Shown: positions 18,580 through 27,227 of the stretch, piece by piece
How the letters are laid out: every line of letters starts with the position of its first letter
How positions within the stretch are numbered: the first letter of the stretch is position 1
Assembly (NCBI GenBank): GCA_934728585.1
Contig: CAKVDZ010000004.1
Coordinates: 124,001-188,000 of the forward strand
Reading direction: 5' to 3'
DNA: 64,000 nt
DNA from: an uncultured Candidatus Melainabacteria bacterium
GTDB lineage: Bacteria > Cyanobacteriota > Vampirovibrionia > Gastranaerophilales > Gastranaerophilaceae
The notes under the pieces: generated by a model
Told to the model about the DNA's origin: nothing
Database searches by the model: none
What the model saw: only the letters and a program-made list of their open reading frames with translations
Made by a program: the position numbers and the translations under genes

Positions 18580-20772
18580 TTAAACTTGTTGTTCAGTTTT
18601 TTTATGTCTAAATTTATCAATTAATTTTTTAATACCAGTTGCGACAAGTCCAATACCAAGAATTGCTACAGCTGCTGTTGCATCAGTCTGTCTTTTCTTT
18701 TCAGATGGCGTTTTATCAACTGTTTTTTGTTCTGGTTTGTCATTTTCAACTTCTGAAGCAACTTGCTTGAAAGCAACGTGCGCTTTTTTAGCTGGAATTT
18801 CTTCTTTTTCTTTTAAAACTTCAGTATATTTATCAAGTGTTGAAATTAATGGACTTAATTTTTTGTTCAAATCATCACGTAATTGGTTAGCTTTATTACC
18901 ATCGTAATTGTTTGTTTTGGCTACGTTCATGCCAGCCTTTGCTCTAACTGCTTGTGCCAAAATTTCTGGCATATTCAATGCATAGCTATTTTTATCTTGT
19001 AATGCTCTATAATAATCGTCTTCAAAATCGTTGTCTACACGTAATTTCCAGTTGTCCTTGCTATCTTGACCACCAACATTGTAAGTTTTGTTGATGCCTA
19101 AGAAATCAGAAAACATGATTTGCAAGTTTTTTGTACCTCTGAATAATTCTGTAAATTTAGAAGTTACACGGCTTTGTTTACTGTTTATAATGTTTTCTTT
19201 ATATTCTTGACGTTCTTTTCCTGATACTGGGTCTGGATTTAAGTAACCAGAAAGGTAGTCTACATTCCAAGCATCAGAATTTCTAACCCAATCCTTTTGA
19301 ACCATTTCACTTGCTGGTTCAAAATCGTGAGATACTACCAAACTCCAATTATCTTTACGCGGAGCGTTTTCTGCTCTACTCCAAAGAGTTTGAGTTATCC
19401 CTGGTAAGTTTTCTTGATTGTGATAAACCCAATCAAATGCAGGAGTTGAAGATCCTAAATCTTCCCATACTGCTTCATTTTTATCAACACCAAATTCTTT
19501 AAAAGTTGGTAAAACAATTTTATTTAAAACTTGTTTGAAGTTTCCGTTTGGATCAATATCGTGCATATAAGACACATTGTTTGCCCACAATCTATCCCTT
19601 TGAACTGCACCATTAGGGGCTTTATGCACTGTATCTTCTTTATAAATATATGGGTCAACCAAACCTAAAGCGTGGTCAATTCTTACATTATCATAATTTT
19701 TTAATGAATATGAAATTTTTTCTTTTAAAAGTTTTCCACTTTCACCTAAAGAACCATCGCTATTTAACAACTTTTTAGGGTCAAGAACAGGAATACCCCA
19801 AGTTTGAGGTGAATTATCAACCCCACCGTAAGGACAACCTAGTTTCCAACCTTTTAAAAATGCGCCTTGATTTGCCCACACATCACTTTGGTTAAAGCCA
19901 ACTAGCAAATCGCCAATGTAGTTGAAACCTATTTCTTTTCTGTGCTTTGTATTATCTTTTAATTGTTTATCAGCAATAAATTGAGTGAAAGAGTTTTCTT
20001 CAACTTCTTTGCCATGTTCTTTAATAATTTCGTTATAACGTTCTTGGGCTTTTTTATCACCTACTTTTAGATTTTGAGGTAAATTTTTATCTACGTCACT
20101 CCATTTTTCAAAATCATCAGAGCCATTAACTTTTGATAAAACTTTAAACAAACCATCGTTTTCTACCCAAGATTTGTTATCTTTTTTAAATTTTTCGAAT
20201 TCTTTGTTTAATTTTAAGGCATTTTTGTCTTTATTTTTAACTTTTTCTGTAAAATTTGAATAAGCTTCTGACATCGCAGTAGTATAATTAGAAAAAGCTT
20301 TGTTAAAATCTGTGTAATTGTAATTTTTATCTTTTGTTTCTTTGTTTTTTGTTGTTAATTCATTGTATGTTTTTTCACTCAAAATACTTGCGTATTTGTC
20401 AGATTTTAAAGGTTCTAAGTCAATAAATAGTTCATTTTTTGCAAATACTTTTGAAATATAAGGCGATGGATCTTTTTTACCAATTGTACCCCCAGGGCCT
20501 AATTGAACAGAATTAAAACCGTTCATTTTAATAAAATCTACAAATTTATCAGCACCTTTAGAATAAGGTGAACCTATAGCCGTATCACGCTTATCAGACG
20601 GAAAACTTGAGCCATGCACAATCATGGACAAATTTTTCACTTCTAAATAATCCAATGCGTCATGGATTGCTTTTGAATATTCTGGCTTTTCTTCTTCTTT
20701 TAGCTTACGTCCAAAATTAACGTTATTATTACGTTTTGGAGTAATGGGATTTGTAATTGGAGTGATTTTCAT
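18580..20772 (-). CDS. GH77 4-alpha-glucanotransferase-like protein with tagged N-terminus and C-terminal membrane helix
   Basis: GH77 enzymes (MalQ, amylomaltase) transfer alpha-1,4-glucan segments. The match is GFNSVQLGPGG with SPYISKVFAKNELFIDLE, SDVWANQGAFL, TWGIPVLDP, YDNVRIDHALG (likely nucleophile D366), AVWEDLGSSTP (acid/base E437) and VVSHDFEPAS (D483). Two features are unusual: the first 24 residues carry an NVNFG tag after a Pro/Asn-rich stretch, and residues 699-714 are a hydrophobic helix followed by basic residues, so the enzyme may be tethered to a membrane. A helical insert (about 130-260) enlarges it to 730 aa. It is the last gene of the bamA-skp operon. Confidence 0.85.
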   Translation of the reverse strand: MKITPITNPITPKRNNNVNFGRKLKEEEKPEYSKAIHDALDYLEVKNLSMIVHGSSFPSDKRDTAIGSPYSKGADKFVDFIKMNGFNSVQLGPGGTIGKKDPSPYISKVFAKNELFIDLEPLKSDKYASILSEKTYNELTTKNKETKDKNYNYTDFNKAFSNYTTAMSEAYSNFTEKVKNKDKNALKLNKEFEKFKKDNKSWVENDGLFKVLSKVNGSDDFEKWSDVDKNLPQNLKVGDKKAQERYNEIIKEHGKEVEENSFTQFIADKQLKDNTKHRKEIGFNYIGDLLVGFNQSDVWANQGAFLKGWKLGCPYGGVDNSPQTWGIPVLDPKKLLNSDGSLGESGKLLKEKISYSLKNYDNVRIDHALGLVDPYIYKEDTVHKAPNGAVQRDRLWANNVSYMHDIDPNGNFKQVLNKIVLPTFKEFGVDKNEAVWEDLGSSTPAFDWVYHNQENLPGITQTLWSRAENAPRKDNWSLVVSHDFEPASEMVQKDWVRNSDAWNVDYLSGYLNPDPVSGKERQEYKENIINSKQSRVTSKFTELFRGTKNLQIMFSDFLGINKTYNVGGQDSKDNWKLRVDNDFEDDYYRALQDKNSYALNMPEILAQAVRAKAGMNVAKTNNYDGNKANQLRDDLNKKLSPLISTLDKYTEVLKEKEEIPAKKAHVAFKQVASEVENDKPEQKTVDKTPSEKKRQTDATAAVAILGIGLVATGIKKLIDKFRHKKTEQQV

Positions 20773-20806
20773 ACCTATATAAATTCCGTAAAAATTTTAA
20801 TTGCTA

Positions 20807-22273
20807 TTAAACCTCACCAATTACTTCAAAATTGTAATAATTTGTTACTTCTTCTTGAGCAAGCACTGTCAAATTGTTTATGTATTGAGATAAAACAATA
20901 AATGTCATGTGACGAACTTCAATTGGAACCGATAAAACTATATTGTCTAAAGCATTTTCTTTAGCAAATTTCAACAATTTTAAAGCCACTTTTTCAACTT
21001 TATTTCCGTCAACTCTAACAATATTTTCATCATCAGAAGTTCCATCAAATAGAGTTGTTAATGTCTTTTCGCCCAATTCTAAACCTTGAATTGTACCATC
21101 GATATTAGCATAACGACTACAAATATAACGAGCAAGTGCAAATCTTATTTTATCCAACAAGGATTCTTTACATGCTTCATCAGAAAAATCATTAATTTTT
21201 TCAAAAATATAAACAATATCTTTGATTGAAACTTGTTCTCTGATTAAGTTTACTAAAATATATCTCAATTCAGCAACTGAAATAAAATCAGGAACAATGT
21301 TATCTACAAGATATGGATTTTTTTCTTGAACAATACTAATATACTTATTAACATCTTCGTAATCTAGTAAATCTTCAATATATTTGATAGAAATAAATTC
21401 AACCGCTCTTGCTATGTATTCAGACGGTGTCAAACCTTTTTCCCAGAAATCTTTTGTTTTTTCTTGAGGAATCCAAACTATTTTTCTACCAGTTATAACA
21501 TCTGTATCAACGTAATAATCTTTTTTCTTGCTTTTGTAATTGATATCATCTTGGAAGAACATCAAATGATTTGGATATACAAAAGAGTTTAAAACGCTCA
21601 AATCTCTTACATTAATTGAAAATTCGTATGGAGCCAACATTTCATCATCTTTAAAAATAATTTTTGGAATTACATATCCTAAATCATCAGCAAGTTTTTG
21701 TCTAATTTTTACAGTTTCACTCAACAAATCTGTTTCGCTATCAGGAGAAACAAATTCTAAAATTTGCTCACTTAAGTGAATTGAGAACTTTTCTAACTGC
21801 AAAGATGAATACATAGCATCTGGAGAAATAGCTCTAATCAAATTATGTTGCAAGTTTTCCAACTCTTTAATACCTGCAGACATTTTATCATTAAGAGTTT
21901 TTCTTTGAGGTGAACCTGCATCTTCAAGCTCTAATTGAGTTTTAATATTAGCCATTTTTTTCTTTTGTTCTCTAATTTTTGCCTGAATATCTTTGCATGT
22001 TTCATAAGGTGAAAGTTTTGCAGACAACATTTTTTCCATTTGGCTTTTAAACGCTGTAATATTTACAACATCCTCGAAAGAATTGTCGCTATCAGCTTCT
22101 TTTACAAATATACATTGAAATTGAAATCCATCATCTGTTTCAACTTCGCTCATACTGTACAAATCCCAACCGTCCTCTGCCATTTCATTCAATAAGTTTT
22201 GCAACGGTAATGTGCTTTCACTTGGAACCGTTTTTATAATATATTGCATCTTTGAATTTTTATTCAACATCAT
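20807..22273 (-). CDS. Soluble FHIPEP (FlhA/SctV cytoplasmic domain) protein, no membrane domain
   Basis: Residues from about 185 to 488 follow the cytoplasmic domain of the flagellar/type III export gate FlhA/SctV. DDLGYVIPKIIFKDDEMLAP leads in; then GRKIVWIPQEKTKDFWEKG, PSEYIARAVEFISIKYIEDL, NPYLVDNIVPDFISVAELRY, LVNLIREQVSIKDIVYIFEK, the RFALARYICSRYA helix, SVPIEVRHMTFIVLSQYI and a C-terminal VIGEV. The eight-helix N-terminal export-gate membrane domain is absent. Instead residues 9-58 form a small DUF4177-like unit and 85-145 a charged coiled coil. The start is ATGATG after AAGGTG. The gene sits 28 nt after skp and 34 nt before the GH77 gene. Its function is unknown; a role in envelope protein targeting is speculation from context. 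Confidence 0.82.
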   Translation of the reverse strand: MMLNKNSKMQYIIKTVPSESTLPLQNLLNEMAEDGWDLYSMSEVETDDGFQFQCIFVKEADSDNSFEDVVNITAFKSQMEKMLSAKLSPYETCKDIQAKIREQKKKMANIKTQLELEDAGSPQRKTLNDKMSAGIKELENLQHNLIRAISPDAMYSSLQLEKFSIHLSEQILEFVSPDSETDLLSETVKIRQKLADDLGYVIPKIIFKDDEMLAPYEFSINVRDLSVLNSFVYPNHLMFFQDDINYKSKKKDYYVDTDVITGRKIVWIPQEKTKDFWEKGLTPSEYIARAVEFISIKYIEDLLDYEDVNKYISIVQEKNPYLVDNIVPDFISVAELRYILVNLIREQVSIKDIVYIFEKINDFSDEACKESLLDKIRFALARYICSRYANIDGTIQGLELGEKTLTTLFDGTSDDENIVRVDGNKVEKVALKLLKFAKENALDNIVLSVPIEVRHMTFIVLSQYINNLTVLAQEEVTNYYNFEVIGEV

Positions 22274-22301
22274 TTCACCTTTAATATAAAACTTTTACTT
22301 A

Positions 22302-22757
22302 CTATTTTGCACCTTTTAATTTAGCAATAACCAAATCTGTAATATCCAAACCACCGACAAAAATTACTCTATAATCAAGAACTGCATCAAGTTTTTGTTC
22401 AACTAAAACTTGTTTTGTAGCGTCTTGGATTTTTTTGTAAACTTCTTCTTCTTTTTTTAGTTTGAAACTAATATATGCAGATTGTTTTGCTTCAAATTCT
22501 TTTTTAGTTTTATCTTCAAAATTTTGTTTTTTTAATGGAGTATCTAAAGCCTTGTATTGTTTTTCTTTGTCAACTAAGAATTGTTGTAATTCTAAGCCCT
22601 TATTATCAATTTCTTTTGAAGCAGCTTGCGCATAAGCAAAGTTATCTTGAACTTTTTTATAATCAATAAAGCCGATACCTTCTGCAAAAGCTTGTGCATT
22701 TACTGATACTAAAACCATTACTGCTAAAGCAATTAAACCGTTTCTTAAGTTTTTCAT
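22302..22757 (-). CDS. skp: OmpH/Skp-family periplasmic chaperone
   Basis: Skp holds unfolded outer-membrane proteins in the periplasm on the way to BamA. A signal peptide ends near AQAFA (residues 1-26). GIGFIDYKKVQDNFAYAQ is the family's opening strand, the middle is a long charged helical hairpin, and DAVLDYRVIFVGGLDITDLVI is the typical closing motif. At 151 aa the size is normal. It follows bamA by 35 nt, the classical order. Confidence 0.9.
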   Translation of the reverse strand: MKNLRNGLIALAVMVLVSVNAQAFAEGIGFIDYKKVQDNFAYAQAASKEIDNKGLELQQFLVDKEKQYKALDTPLKKQNFEDKTKKEFEAKQSAYISFKLKKEEEVYKKIQDATKQVLVEQKLDAVLDYRVIFVGGLDITDLVIAKLKGAK

Positions 22758-22792
22758 TTTTTCTCCTTTATAATTTATATCTATAATTTTTT

Positions 22793-24733
22793 CTAATATA
22801 ATACATCGCCTACACCAAATGTAAAGTAACCATTTCTTGAACTTCCACCTTGTGGATCTGTGATCGGAATACCATAGTCGATTGACAAAGGTCCAAGTCC
22901 TGGAATAAATACTTTCAAACCAACACCAGCTGTAACAGCTTGAAGTGGTCTATCATACAACCAATTTGTGATGTTATCAGTTCCAAATAATTTACCCGCA
23001 TCAACAAAGAATGAAAGTTTTAAATTATCAAAGAATGGAACTTTTTTAATTCTATCTAAGAATAATACTGGAGTTGTTAATTCTGCAGAACCCATTACAA
23101 AACCGTTGCCTGTACCAATTGAACCCATTCTATAACCTCTAACTGTGTAAGGTCCACCTAAACGGTACTTCATAACTTCAGGCATATCGTCTTGACCGTG
23201 AATTACACCACCAGCTTTTGCCATTAATGAGAATGAAGATTTCTTCATAACAGGGAAATATTTCTTGATAGCACCTGTTAACTTACCGTGAGTTCTTTCT
23301 AAATCATTTATACCAATACTTTCATTAAATCTAATATTAGCTAAAACACCATTTCTAGGGTTTACTGTTGTGTCACGAGTATCGTAAACTAACCCTGGAG
23401 CTAGAGAGAAGAAGAAACCACCCGACAATTGTTCTTTTCTTAACTCTTTAAATTCTGGTAAAAACTCTTGGGGAACACCATTTGCCAAGAACAATCTTTC
23501 CATTTGACCAGCATCACCCTCTGAAACATCAACATTTTCTACACCAACTGTAAATGTTGTAGATAAATTTGGGTTAATTTTAACTCTATGTGCAACTGTT
23601 GCTTCTGCCCCAAAACGTTGCTCCATAGCTAGTGGTATTTGATAGCTACCAAAATCTCTATAGAAAATTTTTGCTGTTAATGAATTATCTGCATTCAAAA
23701 AATATGGTTCAAAGAAATTTAATTCAGCTTGCAAGTTCGCTCTGTTAAGAACAGAAGCGTCACTCATAATAACACCAGTACCAGCTAAGAAATTCAAACC
23801 AATACGTTGATTTCTACCTCTAAAGTTGTTATCAGTAATACCAACAGAACCGAATAAACCTGTTGAAGAATCTAAACCTCCCCCGACAGAAAGAGTAGCT
23901 GAACGTTGTTCTTGAACCTCAATTGTAACATCATATTTTTCTGGGTCATCTTCTGATGGTTCAATTTCCCTGTTTACATCTCTAAAAGCTTGTGTTGCAT
24001 ACAATCTAACCAAGTCAGCTTTGATAAGATTTTCATTGTAAACAGACCCTGGTTCAGTCAAAATATTACGTTCTACGATGTAATCTTTTGTTTTTTCATT
24101 ACCTGTAATAACAATTTTATTGATAACCCCCTCTGACATAGTTAAATTAACAACACCATCAGGATCATCATAAAATTCGCTAACTCGTGCTAAAATATAA
24201 CCTTTTGACGCGTAATAATTTTGAATATTTTCTATTGCTTCGTTTATCTGAACAACATTTTGAGGCTTGCCTCTTAGGGGTAATAAATAGGATAATATTT
24301 CTTCAGTCGAAACAACAGAATTTCCCTCAATAGTAAAATCTGTCATTGGCATATTTTCTTCAACAATAACGCGTAAAGTAATTGAATGGTCTGGGTTTTC
24401 TACAGGAATAGCTTTCAATTTATCAGAGAAAAAGCCCATTTGGTAAATTCTTTTTAAATCTGTTTGTAGCAAATCACGGTTGTACTCGTCACCTGTGTGA
24501 AGTTGCATTTTTTCTAGGATATATTCAGGTTTGATAACGTTTGCACCACTAATTTCAATATCCTTGATGAACATTTTTTCATCTTCGATTTTGATAACTT
24601 TTTCTTGTTTTTTAGGGGTATTATTTTCTGCAGGTTGAACTTGAGAATCTTCAATTGCAACAGCACTTGTCGCGCTTGCCACAAGTATAAACATTGTTAG
24701 TAATAGTTGGTATATATATCTAACTGAGCTCAA
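22793..24733 (-). CDS. bamA: Outer-membrane protein assembly factor BamA (Omp85)
   Basis: BamA inserts beta-barrel proteins into the outer membrane. A signal peptide (about 1-27) is followed by three POTRA repeats (about 52-270: MFIKDIEISGANVI, MTDFTIEGNSVV, INKIVITGNEKT), the number typical of cyanobacterial-type Omp85 proteins, whereas proteobacteria have five. The 16-strand barrel domain follows, with the conserved VRGYRMG lid motif. The only in-frame start after an upstream stop is TTG at 24733, with a weak AGGG upstream. TATAAT on the minus strand at 24831-24826 may be the promoter. The gene heads the operon bamA-skp-FHIPEP-GH77. Confidence 0.93.
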   Translation of the reverse strand: MSSVRYIYQLLLTMFILVASATSAVAIEDSQVQPAENNTPKKQEKVIKIEDEKMFIKDIEISGANVIKPEYILEKMQLHTGDEYNRDLLQTDLKRIYQMGFFSDKLKAIPVENPDHSITLRVIVEENMPMTDFTIEGNSVVSTEEILSYLLPLRGKPQNVVQINEAIENIQNYYASKGYILARVSEFYDDPDGVVNLTMSEGVINKIVITGNEKTKDYIVERNILTEPGSVYNENLIKADLVRLYATQAFRDVNREIEPSEDDPEKYDVTIEVQEQRSATLSVGGGLDSSTGLFGSVGITDNNFRGRNQRIGLNFLAGTGVIMSDASVLNRANLQAELNFFEPYFLNADNSLTAKIFYRDFGSYQIPLAMEQRFGAEATVAHRVKINPNLSTTFTVGVENVDVSEGDAGQMERLFLANGVPQEFLPEFKELRKEQLSGGFFFSLAPGLVYDTRDTTVNPRNGVLANIRFNESIGINDLERTHGKLTGAIKKYFPVMKKSSFSLMAKAGGVIHGQDDMPEVMKYRLGGPYTVRGYRMGSIGTGNGFVMGSAELTTPVLFLDRIKKVPFFDNLKLSFFVDAGKLFGTDNITNWLYDRPLQAVTAGVGLKVFIPGLGPLSIDYGIPITDPQGGSSRNGYFTFGVGDVLY

Positions 24734-24933
24734 GACTCAAACCCTAATTTCTTTTGTACCTCGTTCGGCTATTCTTTAGTGTAAATCTTTTAAACGAGAT
24801 TGCTATTATATTATCCTATAACATGATTATACCGCAAACATCATTTAGCAACCACAATAAACAGAATTTTAACAGTATTGTTACAAAAGAAACATCATAA
24901 AAATAGAAGCTAGTAATAACAATATTTTTAGCA

Positions 24934-24958
24934 ATCTTAACATTAAGATTTATCTTAA
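24934..24958 (+). promoter_or_regulatory. Three alternating half-sites ATCTTAA/TTAAGAT, probable operator
   Basis: ATCTTAA (24934-24940), TTAAGAT (24943-24949) and ATCTTAA (24952-24958) alternate in orientation with exactly 2 nt between them, giving two overlapping perfect palindromes. They end 9 nt before a -10-like TACAAT (24968-24973), so a bound repressor would cover the -35 region of the permease gene. The cognate regulator is unknown. Confidence 0.6.
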
Positions 24959-24979
24959 AATTTGTTATACAATATTCTC

Positions 24980-25804
24980 GTGAAAAAATTTGTTTTAATA
25001 ATCGGATATTTTATCTTGGTGGTAATCGCTTTGAGCATGCTATTTCCATTTTTTGCTATGCTTAAACTCGCACTCACACCTCAAGAGGAAATCTTCAAAA
25101 ACATGAACAACTTATTTTCAATGAACTTTTCTTTTGAAAATTTTAAGCATGTGTTTGGCGCAATTCCCGTTACAAGATTTTTCTTAAACAGTATGATTGT
25201 TGCACTAATTACAACCGTTGGGCAGGTAATTTTATCTTCGCTTGCTGGGTATTCATTTGCAAGATTAAATTTTAAACACAAGGATTTTTGGTTTCTTGTT
25301 ATTCTTATAACAATGATGGTTCCACCACAAGTTAATATTATTCCTCTATTTTTCTTGATGAGAGAATTAAACTTAGTCGACACATACCCAGCATTAATTC
25401 TTCCAGGGCTTTTTGGAGGGTTTGGAATATTTTTAACAAGACAATACTTCTTATCGTTACCGAAAGACCTTGAAGAAGCAGCCAAAATTGACGGTTGCAA
25501 CCTTTTTCAAACATTTTTTAAAATCGCATTACCACTTGCACTTCCTGTTGTTGTAACTCTTGCTATTTTCACGTTTGTTACGACATGGAATAGTTTTATG
25601 TGGCCTCTTATCATAACAAATTCTGAAAGTATGAGAACATTACCAGTCGGACTTGCAATTTTTAAAGGAAGCTTCAGAGAAATAACTCTTTGGGGCGATT
25701 TATTGGCATGCTCTGTAATCTGTACTATTCCTGTTATTGCAATATTTTTCTTAGGCAAAAAATACTTTTTATCAGATTTACTTTCTGGCGCAGTTAAAGA
25801 ATAA
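24980..25804 (+). CDS. MalG-type sugar ABC transporter permease (orphan)
   Basis: This is one of the two membrane subunits of a carbohydrate importer of the MalFG type. Six transmembrane helices and the EAA loop EEAAKIDGCNLFQTFFKIALP, which docks the ATPase, are evident; MMVPPQVNIIPLFFLM and a GAVKE-type C-terminus are typical of MalG. I place the start at the GTG at 24980 (274 aa). No ribosome-binding site precedes it, and a -10-like TACAAT lies 7 nt upstream, so the mRNA may be leaderless. The partner permease, binding protein and ATPase are not in this window and must be encoded elsewhere if it works. Confidence 0.85.
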   Translation: MKKFVLIIGYFILVVIALSMLFPFFAMLKLALTPQEEIFKNMNNLFSMNFSFENFKHVFGAIPVTRFFLNSMIVALITTVGQVILSSLAGYSFARLNFKHKDFWFLVILITMMVPPQVNIIPLFFLMRELNLVDTYPALILPGLFGGFGIFLTRQYFLSLPKDLEEAAKIDGCNLFQTFFKIALPLALPVVVTLAIFTFVTTWNSFMWPLIITNSESMRTLPVGLAIFKGSFREITLWGDLLACSVICTIPVIAIFFLGKKYFLSDLLSGAVKE

Positions 25805-25893
25805 TCTACAACTAAAGTTTTAGAAATTTACCTATTTTTTATAATTCAAATATTAATGATATTTGTTAAAATTATTATGAAAGAGGTGAAGCT

Positions 25894-26238
25894 ATGAACT
25901 CAAGCACAGATAACAAATATATAATTGGAGTAAAAACAAAAGAATTAAATTTTAAATCACTTGCTAATTTAGCTATTTTAATGGATAAAATGGATTTAGA
26001 TACAAAACCTGTAGCGCTTGATTTAAAAGAAGTTGAAAGTGTAACTGAAGACTTTTTTACATTTATTAAAAACTTCTCAGAAACAACAAAATTAACCCTT
26101 TTAAATATTCCGTCAGAATTATTTGCGCTTCTTAACTTGAGAAGATATGATAAAAATGTTAAAATGTTCAATAATAACCTAGATTTTATTGAAGACAAGC
26201 GCGAGCTTGTAAACAGAAAATTTCACATCGTTAAATAA
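25894..26238 (+). CDS. STAS-like small protein
   Basis: The 114-aa protein has the strand-helix rhythm of a STAS (anti-sigma antagonist-like) domain: ALDLKEVESVTEDFFTFIKNF followed by KLTLLNIPSELFALLNLRRYDK. The Ser usually phosphorylated in regulatory STAS proteins (DSSG) is not obvious; the equivalent position reads VTEDF. GAGGTGAAG precedes the ATG. It lies 11 nt upstream of an unknown gene, so the two probably work together. The fold call is by pattern only. Confidence 0.55.
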   Translation: MNSSTDNKYIIGVKTKELNFKSLANLAILMDKMDLDTKPVALDLKEVESVTEDFFTFIKNFSETTKLTLLNIPSELFALLNLRRYDKNVKMFNNNLDFIEDKRELVNRKFHIVK

Positions 26239-26249
26239 ATGGAAAATTT

Positions 26250-26951
26250 ATGGATAAATTAATCCAAAAAATTGTATATTTGGTTCTTGCACTTCAAGAA
26301 AAATTTGCAAGGAAAAGACACGCAAAAATGTTGTCGAGTTTTACAAACTCAACCTCTAAAACGGTTATGACAAATGGGTGTTCACTTAATTTGACCGTTC
26401 AAACCGAAGAAAATAAAAAGAAACTGGAGCAAAACGTTACTGCGATTTTAAAAAAATTTGATAACATGCCAGAAAAAATGTTACTTTATATTGAAAGAAA
26501 CGGCACTCCTGTTATCAGACACCCAAAAGCAGGAAAGATTGTAGATATAATTCGCGAAGAACAAGGTTATATAAGAGAATTACACGGTTTAAAAGCTCTT
26601 ATTTTAAACTTTATGTTGTATAAAAAAATCTCTTTTAAATCAGATGCGATTTTTCTTATGGAGGAAGGTCAAATCGACCCTTATGCTATGATTCACCAAT
26701 TCTACAAATGGTATGCGATGAAAATTGATATGCCAGGATTTGATCCGCGCGCACAAGAAAATTTCAGAAAATATATTGACGAAAAAAGCTATTTGAACCT
26801 AAATAACCTTAATGCAGAAGATATAATCGCCTTAAAAGAAGCTATCGCACGTGATGTTGATGCAATAAACTTTGTTGAAAACTTTGCAAAACAAAATGAG
26901 GGTAGCCAAAAAGCTTTAAAAAAACTTACAGATGGCGGAGCATCCGTTTAA
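26250..26951 (+). CDS. Unknown 233-aa protein
   Basis: I do not recognise this protein. It has a weakly amphipathic N-terminus (KIVYLVLALQEKFARKRHAK), a mixed middle (MLLYIERNGTPVIRHPKAGKIVDII) and a largely helical, charged C-terminal half ending in ALKEAIARDVDAINFVENFAKQ. There is no signal peptide and no clear transmembrane segment. It is probably co-transcribed with the STAS-like gene 11 nt upstream, and they could form a regulatory pair (inference). Confidence 0.6.
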   Translation: MDKLIQKIVYLVLALQEKFARKRHAKMLSSFTNSTSKTVMTNGCSLNLTVQTEENKKKLEQNVTAILKKFDNMPEKMLLYIERNGTPVIRHPKAGKIVDIIREEQGYIRELHGLKALILNFMLYKKISFKSDAIFLMEEGQIDPYAMIHQFYKWYAMKIDMPGFDPRAQENFRKYIDEKSYLNLNNLNAEDIIALKEAIARDVDAINFVENFAKQNEGSQKALKKLTDGGASV

Positions 26952-27023
26952 GAGTTTTTATCCAATTATTTCATACAAATTCTTTTTACATCTTTTATAT
27001 GATGTATAAAAATTGCTGTTTGT

Positions 27024-27029
27024 TAGAAT
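27024..27029 (+). promoter_or_regulatory. Candidate sense promoter of micro-peptide locus 1
   Basis: TGTTAGAAT reads as an extended -10 element. A transcript starting about 7 nt later would begin with GGGTAAACCC, a small 5' hairpin. Confidence 0.4.
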
Positions 27030-27109
27030 AAATATGGGTAAACCCTCGACATCTCCTCTTTAAAAACGACTACAAATCGTTCTGGTTTGAAGAAAGGAGG
27101 TGAAGAAAA

Positions 27110-27181
27110 ATGATAATCGGTATTACGGAAAAAGCGCTAGTAATAACATTACTGATAATACTAGCACTTTGCTTTCATTAA
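27110..27181 (+). CDS. Hydrophobic 23-aa micro-peptide (type I toxin-like), locus 1
   Basis: The peptide starts MIIGITEKALVITLL and continues as one hydrophobic helix to a C-terminal CFH. It is preceded by an exceptionally strong ribosome-binding site (AAAGGAGGTGAAG). The upstream leader contains TCTCCTCTTT, which could partly pair with that site. Downstream come a hairpin (27193-27212) and a convergent consensus promoter (27255-27228). The KAL-I--L-I-L pattern is shared with the peptide at 61059. The arrangement matches type I toxin-antitoxin loci (family knowledge), but toxicity is untested and a membrane micro-protein is possible. Confidence 0.65.
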   Translation: MIIGITEKALVITLLIILALCFH

Positions 27182-27192
27182 GGGTTTTTAAA

Positions 27193-27212
27193 GGATAGGT
27201 GGCGACCTGTCC
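27193..27212. other. Hairpin between micro-peptide 1 and the antisense promoter
   Basis: GGATAGGT and ACCTGTCC form a stem with one mismatch around a GGCG loop. In the antisense orientation it would lie at the 5' end of the antisense RNA. Confidence 0.6.
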
Positions 27213-27227
27213 GCCCTTTGTACTTCT

